Assembly (NCBI GenBank): GCA_023416895.1
Contig: JAEZGQ010000121.1
Location: 1-6,689, forward strand
Direction of reading: 5' to 3'
From: Bacillota bacterium
Lineage (GTDB): Bacteria; Bacillota; Clostridia; Christensenellales; CAG-138
DNA: 6,689 nucleotides
Positions within the stretch are counted from its first letter, which is position 1, and each line of letters opens with the position of its first letter. A program made the translations under genes and the position numbers. Shown piece by piece: positions 1-5,458 of this stretch. The notes under the pieces are model-generated. The model saw only the letters and a list, made by a program, of their open reading frames with translations, searched no databases and was not told where the DNA came from.

Positions 1-2
1 AG

Positions 3-424
3 GAAGACCTTTCCGGTAGACCCTTTGTTGGCGCGGCGGGAAAGCTTTTGGACAAAATGCTTGCCGCAATCGACCTCAAACGCAGCAGGTTTACATTGCC
101 AATGTGGTTAAGTGTCGCCCGCCGCAAAACAGAACTCCTTTTAACGACGAAGCAAAAAGCTGTCTGCCACATCTCCGTGCGCAATTTGCGTTGATCCAAC
201 CTCAAATTGTCGTTTGTTTGGGTGCGACCGCAGCAAAATATGTGTATGATGAACAGGTGAGAATTACGCAACACAGGGGCGTGTGGAAGCTGAAAAAAGG
301 CGTGTGGTTTTTGCCGACGTACCACCCTGCAGCGCTGCTTCGCGACGAAAGCAAAAAGGCCGACGCATGGACGGATATGAAAAAAATCCGAGCCAAGCTC
401 GACGAGCTGCATCAAAAAGCATAA
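3..424 (+). CDS. Family 4 uracil-DNA glycosylase, C-terminal part, frameshifted and cut by window start
   Basis: This enzyme class removes uracil from DNA as the first step of base excision repair; family 4 members carry an iron-sulfur cluster. The sequence reads in one frame from position 3 to about 86 (GRPFVGAAGKLLDKML, the conserved stretch after the missing GEAPG motif). It then continues one frame back from 89 (VYIANVVKCRPPQNRTP) to a TAA at 422-424. Two cysteines in the second part, in KCRPP and SCLPHL, are separated by 15 residues, the C-X15-C spacing of the cluster ligands in this family. The late motif TYHPAALLRD matches the family's HP catalytic-loop motif. The N-terminal CxxC pair and GEAPG lie upstream of the window. 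A single missing base near 86-88 joins the halves exactly. If the deletion is real, translation ends at TGA 192-194 and the gene is a pseudogene. A GTG at 104 opens the second half but has no visible ribosome binding site. Family assignment is firm; functional state is uncertain. Confidence 0.85.
84..91 (+). other. Apparent one-base deletion (frameshift site) in the uracil-DNA glycosylase gene
   Basis: Upstream of here the glycosylase frame reads ...DLKRS, ending with AGC at 84-86. Downstream it resumes with GTT at 89-91. Restoring one C (AGC CAG GTT) gives ...RSQVYIANVVKC, which fits the family continuously, so the simplest event is loss of one C from a CC pair. It could be a real mutation or a consensus error in the assembly. 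There is no slippery heptamer of the X XXY YYZ type, so programmed frameshifting is unlikely. Confidence 0.75.
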
Positions 425-461
425 CCGATGGAGGTTTTCATAAAAAGCGCCCTGTTACGGG

Positions 462-491
462 TTGTACAGACCTTCGTTTTGGTGATATAAT
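462..491 (+). promoter_or_regulatory. Sigma-A type promoter of the YebC-family gene (extended -10)
   Basis: A -35 box TTGTAC (462-467) and a perfect -10 box TATAAT (486-491) are separated by 18 bp. TG at 483-484 lies one base before the -10, making it an extended -10. Transcription would start near 498, leaving a leader of about 43 nt. The promoter lies after the glycosylase stop, so the YebC gene can be expressed independently of it. Confidence 0.75.
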
Positions 492-505
492 CACTTGTCA
501 GGCGC

Positions 506-523
506 GCGCATTGAGACATGCGC
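506..523 (+). other. Small hairpin in the predicted yebC 5' leader
   Basis: GCGCAT (506-511) and ATGCGC (518-523) are perfect inverted copies around a 6-nt loop. The hairpin ends 4 nt before the ribosome binding site. It is short and may be incidental, but it lies inside the predicted leader and could modestly affect translation initiation. Confidence 0.3.
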
Positions 524-527
524 TTTC

Positions 528-534
528 AGGGAGG
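528..534 (+). promoter_or_regulatory. Ribosome binding site of the YebC-family gene
   Basis: AGGGAGG lies 6 nt before ATG 541. It decides the start, because the open frame extends back to 283 but the upstream part overlaps the glycosylase and has no family similarity. Confidence 0.85.
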
Positions 535-540
535 TTTTAT

Positions 541-1290
541 ATGTCCGGTCATTCCAAGTGGGCCAACATCAAAAACAAGAAAGAAAAAACGGATTCGCAG
601 CGCGGCAAGATTTTCACCAAAATCGGCCGTGAAATCGCCATTGCGGTAAAAGAGGGCGGCAGCGATCCTGTAAACAACTCCAAGCTGCGCGATGTGATCG
701 CAAAGGCTAAGGCAAACAACATGCCAAACGACAACATCTCCCGCTCCATCAAAAAGGCTGCGGGCGAGCTTGGAAGCGTGAATTACGAAGAAGTGGTATA
801 TGAGGGCTATGCCCCGGGCGGTGTTGCCGTGATCGTGGAAGTCGTTACCGACAATCGCAACCGCACCGCGGCGGAGATGCGTCATTTGTTCGATAAAGGC
901 GGCGGGAGCCTTGGCGCTTCCGGTTGCGTTGCGTGGATGTTCAACCGCCGCGGCCAGCTGATCGTGGAACGCAGCGCGAGCATCGATGAGGATTCGTTGA
1001 TGATGGCGGCGCTCGATGCCGGCGCGGAGGACTTTAACGCGCTCGACGACGTTTATGAAATCTACACCGCCGTTACGGATTTTTCGGCGGTTCGCGAAGC
1101 GCTTGAGGGAGCGGGCTACACGTTCCTCTCGGCGGAATTTGCGCGCATCCCAACCAACACCGTGGATGTTACAAATGACGCTGAACTTGCCGAAAAGGTC
1201 GTAAGACTTCTTGAGAAGCTCGATGAAAACGAGGATGTGCAGCAGGTGTTCAACAACGCCATCCTACCCGAAGAGGAAGAAGAGGAATAA
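541..1290 (+). CDS. yebC: YebC/PmpR/TACO1-family protein
   Basis: The 249-residue product starts with the family signature MSGHSKWANIKNKK, followed by RGKIFTKIGREI at about 21-32. It also has the central motif NRNRTAAEMRH, the GASGCVAWMF strand (usual form GxxGsVxxxF) and a C-terminal VQQVFNNA. Length is typical. The family is a widespread soluble cytoplasmic protein with three domains. Members were first described as DNA-binding transcriptional regulators (PmpR type). More recent work on the mitochondrial homologue TACO1 and on some bacterial members points to a ribosome-associated role in translation, notably of proline-rich stretches. Which role applies here cannot be read from the sequence. 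The tail is an acidic run of six glutamates after LP, common in clostridial members. Start choice rests on the ribosome binding site 6 nt upstream and on family alignment. The gene has its own promoter and a terminator 26 nt after its stop, so it is probably monocistronic. The gene symbol follows family usage. Confidence 0.96.
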   Translation: MSGHSKWANIKNKKEKTDSQRGKIFTKIGREIAIAVKEGGSDPVNNSKLRDVIAKAKANNMPNDNISRSIKKAAGELGSVNYEEVVYEGYAPGGVAVIVEVVTDNRNRTAAEMRHLFDKGGGSLGASGCVAWMFNRRGQLIVERSASIDEDSLMMAALDAGAEDFNALDDVYEIYTAVTDFSAVREALEGAGYTFLSAEFARIPTNTVDVTNDAELAEKVVRLLEKLDENEDVQQVFNNAILPEEEEEE

Positions 1291-1315
1291 AGGCAGAAGC
1301 CAGTTTGATTTAAAA

Positions 1316-1341
1316 AGAGTGAGGGGGAAGCCCCTCACTCT
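1316..1341. terminator. Bidirectional intrinsic terminator between convergent genes
   Basis: AGAGTGAGGGG (1316-1326) pairs perfectly with CCCCTCACTCT (1331-1341) over 11 bp around the 4-nt loop GAAG. On the plus strand a run of five T follows at 1345-1349, serving the YebC-family gene. On the minus strand the stem is followed directly by a T run (complement of 1312-1316), serving the lipoprotein/acetyltransferase unit. The minus-strand stop codon (1335-1337) lies inside the stem. Confidence 0.93.
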
Positions 1342-1934
1342 CTGTTTTTAACAACTGCCTTTTCTTGGTAAACACCTTTTAAAATTGCCAGCGCCTTGCT
1401 GTTGTCATCGTTGGCATAACCGGCAAGGTTGCGTTCGTCGGTGATTCGGTAACCTAGGGCTTCGTAGATTTTTACGGCTCTGTGGCTCCATGTTTGTGTA
1501 TGAAGGTAAAAATCTCTTTTTCCTTCAATTTCGGTCATGCGCTGAAGTAACTTTGATGCAAGCGCCTTGCCAATGCCTTTTCCTTGATGTTTGGGGTGAA
1601 CGGCAAACCAGTGCAGCCAAGGGTCGCGCCGTTCGCCGGAATAATCCCACCATGCGGTGCAGGTGGCAATCTTTTCGCCCTCGGCCGTTTCTACAAACAG
1701 GCATCTGCGCTCAAGCTCAGACAAAAACGGAAGGTAGTCGCGTTGAAAGTATAGCAGTGCATCAATTTCGTCATCGAACTCCAGCACCGAAGTTTCAATT
1801 TTTGCCCATGCTTTTTCATCGCCTGCCTTAAAGTAAGAAAAGCGATAATTTTCGGGCAAAGGAAACAGCAAAAGCTCTGTATCTTTTTCACGTTTCATTA
1901 AAATATCCGCATACGGAAGGCTCATATCCAGCAT
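1335..1934 (-). CDS. GNAT family N-acetyltransferase
   Basis: The 199-residue protein carries the GNAT fold in its C-terminal half. Motif A is HWFAVHPKHQGKGIGKAL (about 108-125), whose QGKGIG (117-122) is the acetyl-CoA pyrophosphate-binding loop (Q/RxxGxG/A). Motif B is TQTWSHRAVKIYEALGY (about 146-162), with the usual A..IYE.LGY. The enzyme should transfer an acetyl group from acetyl-CoA to an amine in the cytoplasm; the acceptor cannot be deduced. The N-terminal 80 residues are less typical and may shape the substrate site. I chose ATG at 1934 because AAAGGGGAG lies 6 nt upstream. The frame stays open to 1991, but that extension overlaps the preceding gene and lacks such a site. The gene starts 28 bp after the CotH-like lipoprotein stop on the same strand and ends in a terminator, so it is probably the second gene of that operon. 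Confidence 0.92.
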   Translation of the reverse strand: MLDMSLPYADILMKREKDTELLLFPLPENYRFSYFKAGDEKAWAKIETSVLEFDDEIDALLYFQRDYLPFLSELERRCLFVETAEGEKIATCTAWWDYSGERRDPWLHWFAVHPKHQGKGIGKALASKLLQRMTEIEGKRDFYLHTQTWSHRAVKIYEALGYRITDERNLAGYANDDNSKALAILKGVYQEKAVVKNRE

Positions 1935-1940
1935 ATAATA

Positions 1941-1950
1941 TCTCCCCTTT
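1941..1950 (-). promoter_or_regulatory. Ribosome binding site of the GNAT gene
   Basis: Read on the minus strand, AAAGGGGAGA stands 6 nt before the ATG at 1934. It supports the shorter start, giving a product beginning MLDMSLPY. Confidence 0.75.
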
Positions 1951-1962
1951 GAAGAAATCGCT

Positions 1963-4900
1963 TTATCCTGCCTGCTCTTTTGCCAAATCAATGTACTCCT
2001 GCAAGGTTTCGTCCGATAGGCCGAATTCCCTTTGCAAGTTTTTCAAAGCGTATTGCGGGCGTTGTTTCAAGTAAGTTCTGACGCCGTCAACCTCGTTTTC
2101 CCATTTTGAAACGGAGGAGGGCGTTCCCCAGCGCGCGATGTGGCGGGCCATTTCCGGCGACATCTCGGCGCTTAATTCATCCAAAATCGCGGTAAGCCTT
2201 TCGGGGGAGAACTGGTTTATCACAACGTAAACATAACGCTTGCAGAACTGCTCGCACCACGCGGCGTTTCGTCTTAAACCCACATAAATATCCATGTTGG
2301 TAAGCGTTCCATCCCGCGACGGAACCCCTTCTACTGTGAAATAGGAGGGCAGAAGGTTTCGCGTAACGCTTGAGAAGGAAAGATCCAAATCAAAGTACAC
2401 GGGCCGCCATTTTACGGCAGAGTCCTGCGTGCGCCAGTATTTTTGGTTGAACATATCGCCGTTTGAAAAATACGTCTGCGCGATTAGATAATCGGTAAAA
2501 TAGTCTACATCAATCCATTCGCAAAGCTGAGCGTATTTTTCGTCGGAAGCGGTGTTTTGGTTAAGTGCAAATTCGCGCACCCTCTTAAAGTCGTAGCGGC
2601 TACCTGCGAGCGGCGTTTCATTGCGGCGGATGATATCCACCGCGTCGGGGTTTGCGCCGTAATAGGTGGCGAGATAGTCCTCATTTTGGTTTTCATTGAG
2701 GTCGTACAATCCCCAGTATTTGCCGTTGATGTACACGGCGACGGGGCGCGTATACACGGCTTCGATGTTAAGCCCTTTCACCGCGCGCATGCAGAAGGAA
2801 TCGTGCAGGCGCGAGTTGTTCGCGTCCTGACCGGAATTTCGAAGCACCAGCGAGGAGAAGGAAGTAACGCTGCCCTCTTTAAAAAACGGGTATTCCGCCG
2901 TACTTGCACCGTAACCGCCGCGGAAGTAAACCGCAAGCGACTTTTGGCGCATCAAAAGCGTGGAGGCGCCGCTCACGCGAAGCCCACATGGAAGCGCTGC
3001 TCCAAGGCGGCCATCGGTTTCGTAATAGGCAAACAAGCCGCCGCGTTCTACCTTTTCCCAACGGTCGATTACGGAATACACGGTATCAAAGTCGGATGAG
3101 CCAATGCTTAAACAAACGACCGGGATGGCATGCGGCTTCTCAAAAAGAAACGTCGCCTGAGCGGTGTTGCTGTTCAAAAGCCCATCCTTTACAGCAATGG
3201 CACGAACCGGCGTATTTTTGGAAATGGCGATTGGCTCCGTATAAAGCATGGAGGATATGCTCGGCGCGCTTCCGTCAAGCGTGTAATAGATTTGCGCGTC
3301 CGGCGTGCTGCAGCTGATGGTTAGGGAAAACGGATCCGTGTGGTAAAGCGAGAGATCGGAAAAAACAGGGTCCATGACATAGGCGGGGTAGGCTGTCGCG
3401 TTGTTTGCCGCACTTTTGGTAGCGGAGGTAAAGAAATAGCGCGCGCCGCTGCCGTCGCCCTGCAAGCGCCCAGAGGTTATACCGCTTTTGAGCGAGCCCG
3501 TTTCAAAAGCATCCACCAAAAAACCGTTTTCGTCGGTAAGGAGTAACGTTTCGCCTGCCGCTGAAACTGAAAAGGGCGCCGCAGCGCCCTCACCGGCAGT
3601 GGTGGATGCGCTGATCACCGCATAACCGCCTGCAGGTACCACTACGCCGGAAAGGGAATAAAGCGCGATGTTATCCGGGTCGTCGCTCAAATACCAGCCG
3701 CTAAGCTTTTTGTCGCGGCCAGAGCCGTTATAAAGCTCAATCCAGTCGGAAGCACTGCTCTTTACGGCGTTTACCGCGCATACCTCGCTGATGGAAACGC
3801 CATTCACGTCAACGCGCTGCACATCCGAAAGGTTATCGAACGGATGGGTGGAGTTTTTCGCACCCGGCGTTGGGGTGGCGAAGTATTTCCATGCGCCGGA
3901 ATCGTCGCGGCCGATGGAAATGTCGTTGCCGATGGTAGCTTCAAAAGCCACACGGTCAAGCTTGAGCCCGTTCTTGTTGGAAAGGATCAAAACGCCGTCG
4001 GATTTTGAAAGACGAAACGAGCTGTGAAGCTGCTCGCCGCTTTTGTTTTTGCCGGAAAGAAATACGAGCCGGTAGGCGCGCGGCGCAAGCTCCACATCCG
4101 GTAGCGCCCATTTGAAAGGGTTTTCCGCGTCGTCGCTCAAGTAATACCCAAGAAGTGAAACCGGCGCGTCGGTGTTGTTTACAAGCTCGACCCATGCGCC
4201 GCGGTCGCCGTCCTCATCGGCTAAACTGTAGCGGTTGTCTACAAGCATTTCGTTGACGCGAATGGGGTCGGCATCGTTCATGTCGGAAAAAGCAAGGCTC
4301 TCAAAGCGCTGCGTGGAGTTTTCGGCGGCGGGCGTGGGGAATGCTGTAAAGCTGCCGTCTTCTGCTATACTCACGCCCTCGGGCATGTTTTCGGACCATG
4401 TGAGCCGCCCACATTCCTGAAGCTGGCTGTCGTAGAGGATCAAATAGGTATCTTGCGAACCCAAGCGGAAGGAGGCGCAGAGCTCGCCGCCGCTTAAAAC
4501 GCCCTCTTTGCCGGTAAAAAGAATGAGCGCATATTGCCCGCTTTGCAGCGCTTCACCTTCAATTTTCCATTTTTGCGGATTGGTTTCATCGTCCGTTAAA
4601 TAATAAGACGAAAGATACAGCGGGGAAGAAGAATTGTTGTAAAGCTCCGCGTACGGATAAAAGCCGCCGTCGGAAGCGCAAAAAGCGGTTTCGTTTTGGG
4701 GGAGAACCTCGCTTAAAACAAGGTCGTCGGGCCCGGCGGCGTAAACCAATTCGTCAAGCGAGTCGGAAATTGGAGTGGCATTTTGCGTGCCGGGCGTGGG
4801 TGCGGCGCAGTAACCGTAGGTACCGTCGTCCTTTCGCGCATAGGAAACGTCACTTTTCAGCTCCGGAAGCACAAGCTGCGTGAGAAGGTTGTAATACGCG

Positions 4901-5304
4901 TCGCTCAAAAACAGGGTTTCGCCGCTTCTTGATAGCCCAAAGCCGGTGCAAAGAGGCTCTTCCACGCCGGCGGCGGAGTTGTCGCAGTATACCACAAGAT
5001 AACCGCCTGCGGGAATCACCACGTCGGGAAATACCCACTTGTGCGGCTCGCGCAGATTATCGCTCAAACCGTAACCTTTTAAAGAGATGTCGCGGTCGGA
5101 GGAATTGTAAAGCTCGACCCAGTCCGGCGTACCTAGCTTTTCATGCACAAGGCAGCGCGTGTTCGACGAAGCCGCTTCATTTATAAAAAGCGGAGAGTTC
5201 GCTTCCGGACTCAGTTGAATGCTGCCGCAGGCAGCAAAAAGCGGCACGATAAGAACCGTGCATAAAAGCAATACAGTTAATTTGTAGAACCGTGATGATT
5301 TCAT
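1963..5304 (-). CDS. Surface lipoprotein with four lamin-tail-like modules and a CotH kinase-like domain
   Basis: A predicted lipoprotein of 1113 residues. KSSRFYK, a hydrophobic stretch (about 8-24) and LFAAC-G with Cys26 form a signal peptide with lipobox, although Phe at -3 is not the usual Leu. Residues 38-637 hold four lamin-tail-like (LTD) modules of about 150 residues. Each has an INE/ISE start, a WVELYN-type strand and a G-x-YLSDD-type strand. Residues 644-721 resemble the chitobiase C-terminal domain (IYYTLDGSAPS...YTEPI). Residues 725-1080 match the CotH kinase family: RQKSL (Lys788), LRNSGQD, GLYDLNE (Glu871), NGDMFN (Asp950, Asn953) and VYFDLDLSF (Asp972, Asp974). Bacillus CotH is an atypical protein kinase of spore coat proteins; activity, substrate and any access to ATP outside the cell are unknown here. 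The ATG at 5304 is chosen because the signal peptide begins there. The frame opens further upstream from a TTG at 5367, but those residues overlap the promoter. Divergent from a two-component system; a GNAT gene follows. Confidence 0.88.
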   Translation of the reverse strand: MKSSRFYKLTVLLLCTVLIVPLFAACGSIQLSPEANSPLFINEAASSNTRCLVHEKLGTPDWVELYNSSDRDISLKGYGLSDNLREPHKWVFPDVVIPAGGYLVVYCDNSAAGVEEPLCTGFGLSRSGETLFLSDAYYNLLTQLVLPELKSDVSYARKDDGTYGYCAAPTPGTQNATPISDSLDELVYAAGPDDLVLSEVLPQNETAFCASDGGFYPYAELYNNSSSPLYLSSYYLTDDETNPQKWKIEGEALQSGQYALILFTGKEGVLSGGELCASFRLGSQDTYLILYDSQLQECGRLTWSENMPEGVSIAEDGSFTAFPTPAAENSTQRFESLAFSDMNDADPIRVNEMLVDNRYSLADEDGDRGAWVELVNNTDAPVSLLGYYLSDDAENPFKWALPDVELAPRAYRLVFLSGKNKSGEQLHSSFRLSKSDGVLILSNKNGLKLDRVAFEATIGNDISIGRDDSGAWKYFATPTPGAKNSTHPFDNLSDVQRVDVNGVSISEVCAVNAVKSSASDWIELYNGSGRDKKLSGWYLSDDPDNIALYSLSGVVVPAGGYAVISASTTAGEGAAAPFSVSAAGETLLLTDENGFLVDAFETGSLKSGITSGRLQGDGSGARYFFTSATKSAANNATAYPAYVMDPVFSDLSLYHTDPFSLTISCSTPDAQIYYTLDGSAPSISSMLYTEPIAISKNTPVRAIAVKDGLLNSNTAQATFLFEKPHAIPVVCLSIGSSDFDTVYSVIDRWEKVERGGLFAYYETDGRLGAALPCGLRVSGASTLLMRQKSLAVYFRGGYGASTAEYPFFKEGSVTSFSSLVLRNSGQDANNSRLHDSFCMRAVKGLNIEAVYTRPVAVYINGKYWGLYDLNENQNEDYLATYYGANPDAVDIIRRNETPLAGSRYDFKRVREFALNQNTASDEKYAQLCEWIDVDYFTDYLIAQTYFSNGDMFNQKYWRTQDSAVKWRPVYFDLDLSFSSVTRNLLPSYFTVEGVPSRDGTLTNMDIYVGLRRNAAWCEQFCKRYVYVVINQFSPERLTAILDELSAEMSPEMARHIARWGTPSSVSKWENEVDGVRTYLKQRPQYALKNLQREFGLSDETLQEYIDLAKEQAG
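3394..5193 (-). repeat. Four diverged tandem lamin-tail modules encoded in the lipoprotein gene
   Basis: The modules lie at roughly 4765-5193, 4312-4725, 3844-4269 and 3394-3807. The YxLSDD-like strand recurs at residues about 78, 233, 386 and 536, a spacing of 150-155 residues. The first three carry the nearby P.KW motif and close with a PTPG/PTPA turn followed by N-[AS]-T. Module 4 has lost the P.KW and PTPG elements (it reads NIALYS and TSATKSAANNAT). The copies are clearly diverged, so the duplications are old. Confidence 0.75.
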
Positions 5305-5311
5305 AACCAAC

Positions 5312-5320
5312 ATTATAGCA
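5312..5320 (-). promoter_or_regulatory. Extended -10 promoter of the lipoprotein/GNAT operon
   Basis: The minus strand reads TGTGCTATAAT across here, a perfect -10 (complement of 5312-5317) with a TRTGn extension. The hexamers at -35 spacing (complement of about 5334-5340, TTCCAA or CTTCCA) are poor. Predicted transcription start is near 5305, immediately before the ATG at 5304. A weak -35 with an extended -10 suggests dependence on an activator. Confidence 0.6.
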
Positions 5321-5363
5321 CAAAACCGCGCGCTTGGAAGGTTCAGAAATGCGATAACACAGA

Positions 5364-5388
5364 ACAATATGTCACAAATTCGTACAAT
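5364..5388. promoter_or_regulatory. Candidate operator: three ACAAW direct repeats with 10-bp phasing
   Basis: ACAAT (5364-5368), ACAAA (5374-5378) and ACAAT (5384-5388) repeat at exactly 10-bp intervals, one helical turn. OmpR/PhoB-family regulators bind direct repeats of about this spacing. The array lies about midway between the two divergent promoters, about 23 bp from each -35 position. A poorer fourth copy (ATAAC, 5354-5358) may extend it. The adjacent response regulator is the obvious candidate ligand. Confidence 0.45.
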
Positions 5389-5396
5389 TATGGCAA

Positions 5397-5407
5397 GCTT
5401 TCAAAGC
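5397..5407. promoter_or_regulatory. Small palindrome upstream of the response regulator -35
   Basis: GCTTT-C-AAAGC is a perfect inverted repeat centred on 5402. It ends 3 bp before the -35 box at 5411. It may be a second operator or chance; 11 bp is too short to be sure. Confidence 0.25.
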
Positions 5408-5410
5408 GCC

Positions 5411-5439
5411 TTGTCATGTGAAAACAGGAATATTATAAT
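5411..5439 (+). promoter_or_regulatory. Sigma-A type promoter of the two-component system
   Basis: TTGTCA (5411-5416) and TATAAT (5434-5439) are separated by the optimal 17 bp. Transcription would start near 5446, giving a leader of only about 13 nt that begins at the ribosome binding site. Confidence 0.8.
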
Positions 5440-5445
5440 GATGCT

Positions 5446-5452
5446 GAGGTGA
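5446..5452 (+). promoter_or_regulatory. Ribosome binding site of the response regulator gene
   Basis: GAGGTGA stands 6 nt before ATG 5459 and fixes that start. Confidence 0.75.
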
Positions 5453-5458
5453 AAATCC

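Noticed and set aside
84..91. Programmed frameshift in the glycosylase gene
   Set aside because: No slippery heptamer or evident stimulatory structure; the family is not known for recoding. A plain one-base deletion or sequencing error is simpler.
425..461. Terminator after the glycosylase gene
   Set aside because: No hairpin with a T run was found between the stop codon and the yebC promoter, so read-through into yebC remains possible.
283..540. N-terminal extension of the YebC-family gene back to 283
   Set aside because: The upstream frame overlaps the glycosylase gene, crosses the yebC promoter and shows no family similarity. A strong ribosome binding site precedes ATG 541.
526..885. 119-residue minus-strand open frame opposite the YebC-family gene
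   Set aside because: It mirrors a well-conserved gene, has no supporting promoter or ribosome binding site, and no family resemblance.
1935..1991. Longer GNAT start at 1991
   Set aside because: It would overlap the lipoprotein gene end, lacks a ribosome binding site, and adds residues not typical of the family.
2557..3099. 180-residue plus-strand open frame inside the lipoprotein gene
   Set aside because: It is antisense to the CotH-like domain, shows no recognisable motifs and has the look of a shadow of a long G+C-rich coding frame.
5305..5367. Longer lipoprotein start from TTG at 5367 or ATG at 5313
   Set aside because: These precede or overlap the -10 box, have no ribosome binding site, and would place 18-21 extra residues before a normal lipoprotein signal peptide.
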